This document shows, piece by piece, positions 25,268 to 33,648 of a stretch of DNA of 64,000 nt. Made by a program: the position numbers and the translations under genes. This DNA is from Streptomyces sp. NRRL F-525. GTDB taxonomy: Bacteria > Actinomycetota > Actinomycetes > Streptomycetales > Streptomycetaceae. The DNA lies in assembly GCF_000716605.1 (NCBI RefSeq), contig NZ_JNXE01000002.1:442298-506297 (forward strand), read 5' to 3'. Each line of letters opens with the position of its first letter. Position 1 is the stretch's first letter. The notes beneath the pieces were generated by a model. It saw only the letters and a program-made list of their open reading frames with translations, searched no databases and had not been told where the DNA came from.

Positions 25268-26941
25268 TTGATCAAGGTAAGCGTTGTCGTACCCGTGTAC
25301 AACGCCGGTTCCTACATTGACCGTTGTGCGCCTTCGCTGGTCAACCAGAGTCTGGGGGCCGACGCGTACGAGGTCGTGTACGTCGACGACGGGTCGACGG
25401 ACGACTCCGCCGAACGCCTCGGGCGGCTGGCCGAGACGCATCCGCACGTCCGGGTCTACCGGCAGGAGAACTCCGGCTGGCCGGGCAAGCCGCGGAACGT
25501 GGGGGTGGACCGGGCCAAGGGGAAGTACGTCCAATTCGTCGACCAGGACGACGAGTTGTCGTACGAGGCGCTGGAGCGGCTGTACGCGCTGGCGGAGCGC
25601 AACGGGTCGGACATCGTGCTGGGCAAGGTGCACGGGACGATGCAGGGGCCCAGCAATGTGTTCAAGCGGACGGTGGAGCGGTGCACCGCCGCCGACGCCC
25701 CGCTCTTCGAGAGCCTGACGCCGCACAAGATGTTCCGCCGGGAGTTCCTGCGCGAGCACGGGATCCGCTTCCCGGAGGGGCGGGTCAGGCTGGAGGACCA
25801 GCTGTTCATGGCACGCACCTACGTACGGGCCAAGACGGTGTCGATACTCGGCAACTACCCCTGCTACCAATGGAATCGGCGCGAGGACGGCGGCAACAAC
25901 AGCAGCCGTCGGATCACCGCGGACGACTACTACGGCCACCTGGACAAGGTCGTGGAGGCGATCAAGGAGGGCACCCCGCCGGGCGACCTTCAGGACCGGC
26001 TGCTGCGCCGTTCGTACCGTGTCGAGCTGCTACGGCCGGTGAGTGAGCCGCGCGTACTGCGGCGCAAGGGCAAGGACTTGGAGGAGTACTTCACCACTGT
26101 CCGCCGGATGGCGATGACGAGTTATCCGCCGGGGGTGAGCGAAGGCCTCCCGGCGATCAGTCGGCTGCGGGCCGAACTGCTCGTACAGGACCGGCTGGAC
26201 TCCCTGGTCGAACTCGCCCGCCGCACCGAGCAGATCAGGGCGCGGGTAGAGATCGACGACATGCGCTGGCGCAACGACAAGCTGGTGATCCGCACCCGCG
26301 TCGGCATGGTCCGCGGCGACGGCGAGCCGCTGACCGTCATGGAGCGCGACGGCCGGATGTTCCTCGACCCCCAACTCCTTGACGGCATAAGGGGAGCGGA
26401 GAACTGGGAGGTCCCCGACCCCTTCTCCCACACGTACGGGGAACTCATCGTGCACGACACCGCCGACAACCACTGGTGGTACCCCGAAGGGGAGTTGACG
26501 CCGACGTTGGAACCGCTCGGCGGAAACCTCCACCGCGTCGTAGTCACCGGCGAGACGGTCATCGACCCGCTGACCCTCACCGGTGACGCGCCGATGAACC
26601 CCGGCGCCTATCAAGTCTGGGCCAGCGCCCAGCTGTTGGGCGTTGGACGCCGCCCCCGGCTGGCCGCCGCCCCGGGCAGCACCCGCATCCTCCTCGGCAC
26701 CGTCGCCGTAGGCACACCGCAGCGTCTCGTCTCCCCCACCTGGGCCGGGCCGGGCGGCCAACTCCGCCTCGCCGTGGGCGAACCCGGCCGGATCGGCACC
26801 ACCCGCCGCGTCCTGCTCCGCACCACCGCCGACCACCGGCTACGGCACGGCGTCCGCGAGGTGCTGCGGCGACTGCCTCCCGGCGCCCGCAAGAACATCC
26901 GCGCCACGGCGCGACGGGCGGAGGGCTGGATGCTGGGGTAG
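25268..26941 (+). CDS. Family 2 glycosyltransferase with C-terminal extension
   Basis: 557 residues. The start is the TTG at 25268, with GGGGGG five bases upstream. Residues 1-215 form a GT-A fold: VSVVVPVYN, YVDDGSTDDS, a QFVDQDDELS metal-binding motif and RLEDQLFMAR with a likely base residue. Residues from about 220 are beta-rich with no recognised catalytic motif and resemble the C-terminal parts of large wall-glycan or teichoic-acid-modifying GT2 proteins. There are no membrane segments and no signal. The donor, acceptor and pathway are unknown. It stands alone on the plus strand between the cellulose block and the convergent AKR gene. Confidence 0.85.
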   Translation: MIKVSVVVPVYNAGSYIDRCAPSLVNQSLGADAYEVVYVDDGSTDDSAERLGRLAETHPHVRVYRQENSGWPGKPRNVGVDRAKGKYVQFVDQDDELSYEALERLYALAERNGSDIVLGKVHGTMQGPSNVFKRTVERCTAADAPLFESLTPHKMFRREFLREHGIRFPEGRVRLEDQLFMARTYVRAKTVSILGNYPCYQWNRREDGGNNSSRRITADDYYGHLDKVVEAIKEGTPPGDLQDRLLRRSYRVELLRPVSEPRVLRRKGKDLEEYFTTVRRMAMTSYPPGVSEGLPAISRLRAELLVQDRLDSLVELARRTEQIRARVEIDDMRWRNDKLVIRTRVGMVRGDGEPLTVMERDGRMFLDPQLLDGIRGAENWEVPDPFSHTYGELIVHDTADNHWWYPEGELTPTLEPLGGNLHRVVVTGETVIDPLTLTGDAPMNPGAYQVWASAQLLGVGRRPRLAAAPGSTRILLGTVAVGTPQRLVSPTWAGPGGQLRLAVGEPGRIGTTRRVLLRTTADHRLRHGVREVLRRLPPGARKNIRATARRAEGWMLG

Positions 26942-27026
26942 CGGGAACCGGGGGCGGGGATCCGGGATCGAGGGCGGGGGCGGGGGCCCATTCGGCTGCT
27001 CACACGTCCCACTGTCCCAACCACCG

Positions 27027-28013
27027 CTAAACGGCCGGGACTTGTACCTCCCGGGCCGCCGCCGCGTCGAGGTCCAGCCATGCCTCCTCGGTCAGATCGG
27101 TGGCGGCCCAGCGGGCAGCGGACCGGACCTCCTCAGGGGTACGGAAACCCGCGACCACGCAGGCCACCCCGGGGTCGCGCAGCGGAAACCGCAGGGCGGC
27201 GTGCGGGAGTGCGGTGCCGTGTCGAGCGGACACCTCGGCGAGGAGCCGGGCACGACGCAGTGCCGATTCCGGGGCGGGGCCGTAGTCGAAGGTGGCGTCG
27301 CTCGCGGGGTAAGTGCGGCTCAGCAGACCGGAGTTGAACGGTGCGGCAGCCACCACCGCGACCCCGCGTTCGGCGCACGCGTCCAACAAGGGGCGGGCGG
27401 TGCGGTCGAGGAGGGTCCACCGCCCGGCCACCATCACGGCGTCGATGTCCGCCTCCGCGACAACGCGCAGCAGCGGGGCGACCGTGTTCATGCCGACACC
27501 GACGGCGCCGATGACGCCTTGGTCGCGCAGAGCGGCCAAGGCGGGCAGGGCATGGCCGAGGGCGGCGTCCAAGTGGTCGTCGGGATCATGGACGTAGACG
27601 ATGTCCACACGGTCCAGCCGCAGACGATTCAGGCTGTCCTCCAGGCTTCGCAGCACCCCGTCCCGTGAGTAGTCGGGGCGGCGGACCAGCGTGTCGGGGA
27701 CGGCGAAGCCTCCTGCCGTCAGGTCGGATCCCGTGGGTGCGGGGTGGGGTTCCAGCAGCCGGCCGACCTTGGTGGAGATCGTGAACTCCCCCCGCGGGCG
27801 ATGCGCGAGGGCATCGCCGAGCCGCCGTTCGGACAGGCCGAGGCCGTAGTGCGGGGCGGTGTCGTAGTAGCGCACCCCCACGTCCCAGGCGGCGTCGAGG
27901 GTGGCCTGCGCCTGGCGGTCGTCGATCGCGCTGTGGAGGTTGCCGATGGGGGCGGCACCGAATCCCAGCGTGCTGACCCGGACGCTCGTACGACCAAGTG
28001 GGCGTGCCCTCAC
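27027..28013 (-). CDS. Aldo/keto reductase, L-fucose (D-threo-aldose) dehydrogenase-like
   Basis: 328 residues from the GTG at 28013; a GGAAGCGGGAA stretch lies just upstream. An open frame continues further 5' without a clear start signal. The TIM barrel has the AKR tetrad: Asp and Tyr in YYDTAPHYGLGLSERRLG, Lys in ISTKVGR, His in YVHDPDD. FGAAPIGNL at the start and YVHDPDDH are typical of the branch containing D-threo-aldose 1-dehydrogenase and L-fucose dehydrogenase, which oxidise C1 of the aldose to a lactone with NAD(P). It is divergent from the GntR gene. The enolase-superfamily enzyme encoded at 32519 could act on a derived sugar acid. Confidence 0.85.
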   Translation of the reverse strand: MRARPLGRTSVRVSTLGFGAAPIGNLHSAIDDRQAQATLDAAWDVGVRYYDTAPHYGLGLSERRLGDALAHRPRGEFTISTKVGRLLEPHPAPTGSDLTAGGFAVPDTLVRRPDYSRDGVLRSLEDSLNRLRLDRVDIVYVHDPDDHLDAALGHALPALAALRDQGVIGAVGVGMNTVAPLLRVVAEADIDAVMVAGRWTLLDRTARPLLDACAERGVAVVAAAPFNSGLLSRTYPASDATFDYGPAPESALRRARLLAEVSARHGTALPHAALRFPLRDPGVACVVAGFRTPEEVRSAARWAATDLTEEAWLDLDAAAAREVQVPAV

Positions 28014-28159
28014 GAGGTTCCCGCTTCCACGGCCTCCGCCGCATAGAGAAGGATCTGCTTCATCTGGCAGGCAGGACCTTAAGGATGGGATCCATTTCAC
28101 GCAACACCCGTGCGGAAGTGCGTAGTTCATGACGATTTACCAGTGTCTGAGCATGCCTC

Positions 28160-28173
28160 CAGATCGAAATCTG
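28160..28173. promoter_or_regulatory. CAGAT-CGAA-ATCTG palindrome in AKR/GntR promoter region
   Basis: A perfect 5-base inverted repeat spaced by 4, between the divergent AKR (start 28013) and GntR (start 28262) genes. Candidate site for the GntR regulator. Confidence 0.35.
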
Positions 28174-28222
28174 TCCGATCTCTTCCCAACTCCCAACGGC
28201 GGTGCCATATTGGCCCCGGAAA

Positions 28223-28237
28223 ATGAACCTGATTCAT
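28223..28237. promoter_or_regulatory. ATGAA-CCTGA-TTCAT palindrome before GntR gene
   Basis: A 15-base AT-rich inverted repeat ends 25 bases before the TTG start of the GntR gene. In a 71% GC background this AT-rich symmetric site is conspicuous. Candidate autoregulatory operator. Confidence 0.4.
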
Positions 28238-28261
28238 TCGTGACGCAAGAAGGGGCGCGCC

Positions 28262-29023
28262 TTGGGCGACTCAACACCGGCCTACCGACCGGGATATGAA
28301 CTGGTCGCGGAGCAACTGCTGGAGTACATCGCCCAGCAGAACCTGCGGCCCGGCGACCGCCTCCCCACCGAGCAGGGGCTGGCCCAGATCCTGGGAGCGT
28401 CCCGCAACGTCACCCGCGAGGCCGTGAAGGTCCTGGCCGCCATCGGCCGGCTCCAGGTGCGGCGAGGCGCCGGCATCTTCGTCGCCGCGTCGGTCGGCGG
28501 GCTGCTGGACGACGAGCTCTCGCACTTCCGGCCGACCGGCATGGAAGACGTCCGCATGCTCCTGGACTACCGCAAGGTGATCGAGTCGGAGACGGCACGC
28601 CGTGCCGCCTCCCACGCCACCCCGATCGAGGTCCGGGCCATCCGGGAGAGCGCGGAGAGTTCCCTGACGGCGGCCACGATGCACGACGTCGACACCTTCG
28701 CCAAGGCGGACGCGGCCTTCCACGACGCGGTGGGCGTCGCCTCGCACAACGTGTTCCTGAGGGCGAGCGTCGCCGGTGTGCGGCGCCTGGCAGCCCAGTC
28801 CGACGTACTGCTCTTCCACGGTGATGTACCCGGATCGCTGGAAGTCGCCGCGCATCAGCATGTGGGCATAGCGGAGGCGGTCGCCGCGGGGGCGGCCGAT
28901 CTCGCCGAGCAACTGATGGTGGAACACATCGCCACCACCCAGAGCCAGTTCGAGAGCAAGATCCGCGACCGGCTGTTCAGTCCCGAGGCCCAAGCGCCCT
29001 CCCCGGAGGCACCGACCTCGTAG
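28262..29023 (+). CDS. GntR/FadR-family transcriptional regulator
   Basis: 253 residues. The start is the TTG at 28262, preceded by AAGGGG. The winged helix is RPGDRLPTEQGLAQILGASRNVTREAVKVLAAIGRLQVRRGAGIFV. The C-terminal all-helical FCD domain has the metal-ligand pattern DAAFHDAV (Asp, His) and later HQHVGIAEAV. FCD-type GntR proteins commonly sense sugar acids, which fits the enolase-superfamily gene and importer that follow on the same strand. Probable repressor of the 29174-39518 genes and perhaps the divergent AKR gene. Confidence 0.9.
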   Translation: MGDSTPAYRPGYELVAEQLLEYIAQQNLRPGDRLPTEQGLAQILGASRNVTREAVKVLAAIGRLQVRRGAGIFVAASVGGLLDDELSHFRPTGMEDVRMLLDYRKVIESETARRAASHATPIEVRAIRESAESSLTAATMHDVDTFAKADAAFHDAVGVASHNVFLRASVAGVRRLAAQSDVLLFHGDVPGSLEVAAHQHVGIAEAVAAGAADLAEQLMVEHIATTQSQFESKIRDRLFSPEAQAPSPEAPTS

Positions 29024-29173
29024 ACCCGGCCGACCCCGCATGTGCTGCCGCAGCACGGCGATGGGCCGCCCGCCGCCCTCAAGTCCCGGTGGACGACCGG
29101 GACTTGCAGGTATCAACCTCCCTCAGGCGATTGGATACGTGTGTCTCATCCGTCTGCGCGCAGGGGCGCCTTC

Positions 29174-32100
29174 GTGCCGCTGCGAAGAAGTTTCCCCTCC
29201 GCCTTCACGGCCGCCTGCTCAGTGGCCGCGATGGCAGCCGCCCTGCTGAACGCCGTGCCGGCCCAGGCGGCTCCCCCGCCGCCGGATCTCAATGTCTACG
29301 TCTCCCCGACCGGCCGGGACGTGGGCTCGGGAACCGCCGCCCACCCCTTCAAGTCCCTTGACCACGCGCGGGATTACGTACGCGACGTCAAGCAGAAGGC
29401 CAAGGGCGACATCCATGTCCGGCTCATGTCCGGCACCTATCAGCTCAGCCGTACGTTCGCCCTGACCGCGCAGGACTCGGGCCCCGACGGACACCGGATC
29501 TTCTACGAGGCCGCCCCCGGCGCGCACCCGGTGATCAGCGGGGGCAAGCAGGTCACCGGCTGGACCCCGGCCGACTCGACGGGGAAGGTCTACAAGGCCA
29601 GGGTCGGTGCCATCGACGCCCGACAGCTTTATGTGGACGGTGAGTTGGAGACCCGGGCGCGCAGCGGCAAGAACCCCGCCGGCTTCAGCCAGACCTCCAC
29701 CGGCTACGCCTTCACCGACCCCGCGCTCAACGCCTACAAGCGTCCTTCGGACCTGGAGGTCGTCAGCTCCTGGGGCTGGAAGCTGATGCGCTGCCCCGTG
29801 CAGTCGATCGCCGACTTCAAGATGACGATGCAGCAGCCCTGTTGGCACAACGCGCATCTCCAGCAAGGCCAGGAGATCCAGAACCCGACCTGGCTGGAGA
29901 ACGCCCGCGAACTGCTGGACACGCCCGGTGAGTGGTACCTGGACAAGGGCGCGGGCGAGATCTACTACATGCCCAAGTCCGGCCAGAACCTCGCCACTTC
30001 GACCGTCACCGTGCCGCTCGTCCAGGACCTGGTGGACCTCGACGGGACCAAGACCACCCCGGTCAGCAACGTGTCGTTCCGGGGCATCACCTTCTCCAAC
30101 TCCACCTGGCTCGCGCCCAGTTCCTCCGAGGGCCTCATCGAGGGCCAGGCCGGTTTCCGGATGGTCGGCAACGACCCCACCTTCGACGCGACCCGACTGA
30201 AGTGGCAAAAGACGCCGGGTGCGGTGAACGTCGACCACGGCCACGGCATCGGCTTCGAGGGCAACACCTTCACCCAACTCGGCGCGGTCGGGCTGAACTT
30301 GGACACCGGCACCCAGGGCACCGACATCACCGGCAACGTGTTCCGCCAGATCGCCGCCACCGGCATCCAGATAGGCGGCGTCGAGGTGATCGACGCCCAC
30401 CCCGACGACTCCCGGGACATCACCAAGAACACCACGGTCGCCAACAACGTGGTCACCAAAGTCGCCGACCAGTACAACGGCTCCGTCGGCATCCTGGCCG
30501 GCTACACCGACCACACCACGATCACCCACAACAAGGTCTACGACCTGCCCTACACCGGCATCTCCGTCGGCTGGGGCTGGGGCCTCACCGACCAGGGCGG
30601 CGACACCAACTACCCCGGGAATCTTGGCGTTCCGATCTGGGACACCCCCACGACCAGCCGCGACACCCAGGTCACGGACAACGAGATCTACGACATCATG
30701 AAGTCGCAGGCCGACGGCGGCGCCATCTACACGCTGAGCTCCAACCCCGGCGGCGTGGTGTCCGGCAACTACATCCACGGCACCCCACCGCCCGCCTACG
30801 GCGCGATCTACCACGACGAGGGCAGCCGGTACTGGACGAACACCGGCAACGCCCTGTGCGACATCGCCTACCAGTGGCTGTTCCTCAACCACGGCATGGA
30901 CATCCAGGCCACCGGCAACTTCACCACCCAGCCCGCCTATTCGACCCAGGCCAACAGCACGGGCAGCACCATCACCGGCAACACCACCGTGGGTTCCTGC
31001 GCCCAGCTGCCCGCCTCCATCGTCAACAACGCGGGCCTGCAACCGAGTTACCGCCACCTCGACCCGGACCCCGCCGTCCCCGACCACCAGGCGCCCAGCA
31101 CGCCCGGCACCCCGAGCGCGGTCACGGACTTCCCGACGATCGCGGACCTCACCTGGCCCGCGTCCACCGACGACACCGCCGTCACCGGCTACTCCGTCTA
31201 CCGCGACGGCAAGCTCGTCAGCGCCACGGGCACCACCTCGGTACGCCTCCCGGGCCTGACCGCCGGAAAGACGTACACCTTCCGCATCACCGCCCGCGAC
31301 GCCGCCGGCAACGAGTCCGCTCCCAGCCCGACCCTGCGCGTCACCATGCCCTCGGGCACCGACCTCGCCCTCAAGAAGCCGATCACCGCGTCGTCGTACT
31401 CGGAGGCCAACACCCCGGAGAAGGCGGTCGACGGAGACCTCTCCACCCGCTGGGCCCAGGGCCTCGGCCTGCCCGACCCGTCCTGGATCCAGGTCGATCT
31501 CGGTGCGTCGTACGACGTGAACGGCGCGATCACGACCTTCGAGAAGGCGAGCGGCTACAAGTACCGCATCGAGGTCTCCCCCGACGAGGTCCACTGGAAG
31601 ACCCTCGCGGACCGCACCGCCACGAACACCACGGCGGCCACCGACTACACCCACACGGACACCCCGGTCGCGGGCCGTTTCGTACGACTGACCGTCACCG
31701 GCTCCAGCTGGAACGGCGGCAGCATCTACGACTTCCAGGTCTACGGCACCCCCAGGACCGTCACGGACCACACGGCCCCGACCGCCCCCGGACAGCCAAC
31801 GGTCAAGCCGCTGCTGCCCGGACTGGTGGACGTCAACTGGCCTGCAGCCACTGACGACACGGGCGTGACCAGCTACGTCGTCTACCAGGACGGCAAGCGG
31901 ATCGGCGTCACCGACGCCACAACGCTGCGGGTCTCCGGCCTGACCGCCGACACGCAGTACTCCTTCACGGTCGTAGCGCGCGACGAGGCGCTGAACGCCT
32001 CCGACCCCAGCAAGGCAGCCGTCGTCACCACACCGGCCGACCACGACCTGGCCCTGAACAGGACGGCGACCGCGTCCTCCGAGTCGGCGGGCTACGCCCC

Positions 32101-32440
32101 GGCGAAGGCGGTCGACGGTGATCTGTCGACCCGCTGGGCCCAGGGCCTGGGACTGCCCGACCCGTCCTGGCTCCAGGTCGACCTCGGCAAGGACACCGCC
32201 GTCTCGGCCGTGGTGACCTCCTTCGAGTTGACGAGCGGCTACAAGTACCGCCTGGAGTACTCCACCGACGGCCAGAGCTGGTCGACGTTCGAGGACCACA
32301 CAGCCCAGAGCACCACTGCGCGGACCGACTACGCCTTCGCCGACACCCCCGTCACCGCGCGCTACCTGCGCCTGACCGTCACCGGTTCCAGCGGCAACGG
32401 CGGCAGCGTCTACGCGCTCCAGGCGTACGGCGGCTTCTGA
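29174..32440 (+). CDS. Secreted beta-helix protein with two FN3-discoidin modules
   Basis: 1088 residues from the GTG at 29174: AGGGG lies eight bases upstream and the frame opens directly into a signal peptide (MPLRRSFPSAF...NAVPAQA). A longer in-frame start at 29042 would add 44 residues without a good ribosome binding site. Residues about 35-635 form a right-handed parallel beta-helix (YVSPTGRDVGSGTAAHPFKSLDHA, then repeated N-rich turns such as GNTFTQLGAVGLNLDTG), like pectate lyase 3 or GH-type helices. Two modules follow, each an FN3 domain plus an F5/8 type C (discoidin, CBM32-like) domain with VDGDLSTRWAQGLGLPDPSW. The discoidin domains probably bind carbohydrate. Likely an extracellular polysaccharide-degrading enzyme whose products feed the importer at 33649. 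Confidence 0.85.
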   Translation: MPLRRSFPSAFTAACSVAAMAAALLNAVPAQAAPPPPDLNVYVSPTGRDVGSGTAAHPFKSLDHARDYVRDVKQKAKGDIHVRLMSGTYQLSRTFALTAQDSGPDGHRIFYEAAPGAHPVISGGKQVTGWTPADSTGKVYKARVGAIDARQLYVDGELETRARSGKNPAGFSQTSTGYAFTDPALNAYKRPSDLEVVSSWGWKLMRCPVQSIADFKMTMQQPCWHNAHLQQGQEIQNPTWLENARELLDTPGEWYLDKGAGEIYYMPKSGQNLATSTVTVPLVQDLVDLDGTKTTPVSNVSFRGITFSNSTWLAPSSSEGLIEGQAGFRMVGNDPTFDATRLKWQKTPGAVNVDHGHGIGFEGNTFTQLGAVGLNLDTGTQGTDITGNVFRQIAATGIQIGGVEVIDAHPDDSRDITKNTTVANNVVTKVADQYNGSVGILAGYTDHTTITHNKVYDLPYTGISVGWGWGLTDQGGDTNYPGNLGVPIWDTPTTSRDTQVTDNEIYDIMKSQADGGAIYTLSSNPGGVVSGNYIHGTPPPAYGAIYHDEGSRYWTNTGNALCDIAYQWLFLNHGMDIQATGNFTTQPAYSTQANSTGSTITGNTTVGSCAQLPASIVNNAGLQPSYRHLDPDPAVPDHQAPSTPGTPSAVTDFPTIADLTWPASTDDTAVTGYSVYRDGKLVSATGTTSVRLPGLTAGKTYTFRITARDAAGNESAPSPTLRVTMPSGTDLALKKPITASSYSEANTPEKAVDGDLSTRWAQGLGLPDPSWIQVDLGASYDVNGAITTFEKASGYKYRIEVSPDEVHWKTLADRTATNTTAATDYTHTDTPVAGRFVRLTVTGSSWNGGSIYDFQVYGTPRTVTDHTAPTAPGQPTVKPLLPGLVDVNWPAATDDTGVTSYVVYQDGKRIGVTDATTLRVSGLTADTQYSFTVVARDEALNASDPSKAAVVTTPADHDLALNRTATASSESAGYAPAKAVDGDLSTRWAQGLGLPDPSWLQVDLGKDTAVSAVVTSFELTSGYKYRLEYSTDGQSWSTFEDHTAQSTTARTDYAFADTPVTARYLRLTVTGSSGNGGSVYALQAYGGF
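31088..32440 (+). repeat. Internal duplication of FN3-discoidin module
   Basis: Two units of about 670 bases (31088-31755 and 31768-32440) encode the same FN3 plus discoidin pair. Stretches such as the bases encoding VDGDLSTRWAQGLGLPDPSW and the SGYKYR region are almost the same at DNA level, indicating a recent duplication or gene conversion. Confidence 0.75.
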
Positions 32441-32518
32441 GCACTCCGCGGCCGCGTACTCCGCGTCCGAGCCGAAACCTTTCTCCCTGCAGATCTCCTA
32501 CAGAAGACGAAAGCCAGG

Positions 32519-33616
32519 ATGAAGATCACCCATGTCGAAGTACACCGGATCGATGTTCCGCCGGCCAGTCCGCCCTTCCACTGGCGCGACGGGCTGAGCG
32601 GAAGCGCTCCGGCGGGCGACGGCGCGGTCCTGCGCATCGGGACGGACGAGGGCGCCGAGGGCGTGGCCGTGTTCGCCCGTCCCGGTGCCCACTCCACCCT
32701 GCGGGACCTGGTGGACCGGGTCTTCCGCGCGGAACTGCTCGGAGCCGACCCGTTCCAGCGGGAGTGGCTGTGGCACCGGGTGTGGGAGCTGGACCGTATC
32801 CACGAACTCCCGCTCCCCACCCTGGGGTTGATCGACATCGCCCTGTGGGACCTGGCCGGCCGCTACCACGGCGAACCGGTCTGGCGCCTGCTCGGCGGTT
32901 TCCGGGACGCCATCCCGGCCTACGCCTCCACCTCGACGTTCTCCAGCATCGCGGAGTTCCTCGATGTGGCGGACCAGTGCCTGGCCCTGGGGTATCGCGG
33001 GATCAAACTGCACGCCTGGGGCGACGCCCGCCGTGACGCGGAACTGTGCCTGGCCCTGCGCGACCACGTAGGCCCCAACATCCCTCTGATGTACGACGGT
33101 TCGGCGGGCTTCGACCTGCCCGACGCGATCCGGCTGGGGCGCGCGCTCTCCGAGGCCGACTACCTCTGGTACGAGGAGCCGATCCGCGAGTTCAGCATCT
33201 CGGCCTATCAGCGGCTCGCCGAGACCGTCGACGTACCGCTGCTGGTGGCGGAGACCTCCGACGGGGCGCACATGAACGCGGCGGACTTCATCCGGGCCGG
33301 CGCCGCCACCTTCGGTGTCCGGGCCGGCACCACCCTCCGGGGCGGTATCACCGGCGCCATGCGCACCGCGCATCTGGCCGACGCCTACCGGCTGCGGGCC
33401 GAGGTGCACGGTTCGGACATCCCCAACCACCACCTGTGCATGGCCATCTCCAACACCACCTACTACGAGTCCCTGGTGACCTCGGTGGACGTCGTCCGTG
33501 AGCGCCATGTGGACGCCCAGGGCCTGGTGCACGCGCCCGTGGGGCCCGGCATAGCCCTTCCCCTCGATTTCGGCTACGGCGACGAGCTCCTGCCGTTCGT
33601 CGAGCAACCGCGCTGA
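32519..33616 (+). CDS. Enolase-superfamily (mandelate racemase/muconate lactonizing) sugar-acid enzyme
   Basis: 365 residues. An N-terminal capping domain is followed by a barrel with the MR/MLE metal ligands Asp (LMYDGSAGFDL), Glu (LWYEEPIREF) and Glu (LVAETSDGAHM). The catalytic Lys side is GIKLHAWGD, giving K-x-H rather than the usual K-x-K. The other side is EVHGSDIPNHHL, with His and Asp. Such enzymes dehydrate or epimerise sugar acids. The upstream AKR makes a sugar lactone in its family, so a dehydratase for fuconate-, arabinonate- or galactonate-like acids is plausible, but substrate cannot be assigned. It begins 78 bases after the beta-helix gene and leads the importer operon. Confidence 0.85.
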   Translation: MKITHVEVHRIDVPPASPPFHWRDGLSGSAPAGDGAVLRIGTDEGAEGVAVFARPGAHSTLRDLVDRVFRAELLGADPFQREWLWHRVWELDRIHELPLPTLGLIDIALWDLAGRYHGEPVWRLLGGFRDAIPAYASTSTFSSIAEFLDVADQCLALGYRGIKLHAWGDARRDAELCLALRDHVGPNIPLMYDGSAGFDLPDAIRLGRALSEADYLWYEEPIREFSISAYQRLAETVDVPLLVAETSDGAHMNAADFIRAGAATFGVRAGTTLRGGITGAMRTAHLADAYRLRAEVHGSDIPNHHLCMAISNTTYYESLVTSVDVVRERHVDAQGLVHAPVGPGIALPLDFGYGDELLPFVEQPR

Positions 33617-33648
33617 ACGACGCAAGAACAGAAAGGCAAGGCAAGACG

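Noticed and set aside
25268..26941. Assigning the GT2 protein to teichoic acid or capsule synthesis
   Set aside because: Only the N-terminal GT-A motifs are clear and no glycan-synthesis genes lie nearby, so a pathway name would be a guess.
29219..32299. A 1026-residue open frame on the minus strand
   Set aside because: It lies wholly opposite the beta-helix/discoidin gene, is Val/Gly/Arg/Ala-rich with no recognisable domain, and is a GC-driven shadow of the opposite-strand codon pattern.
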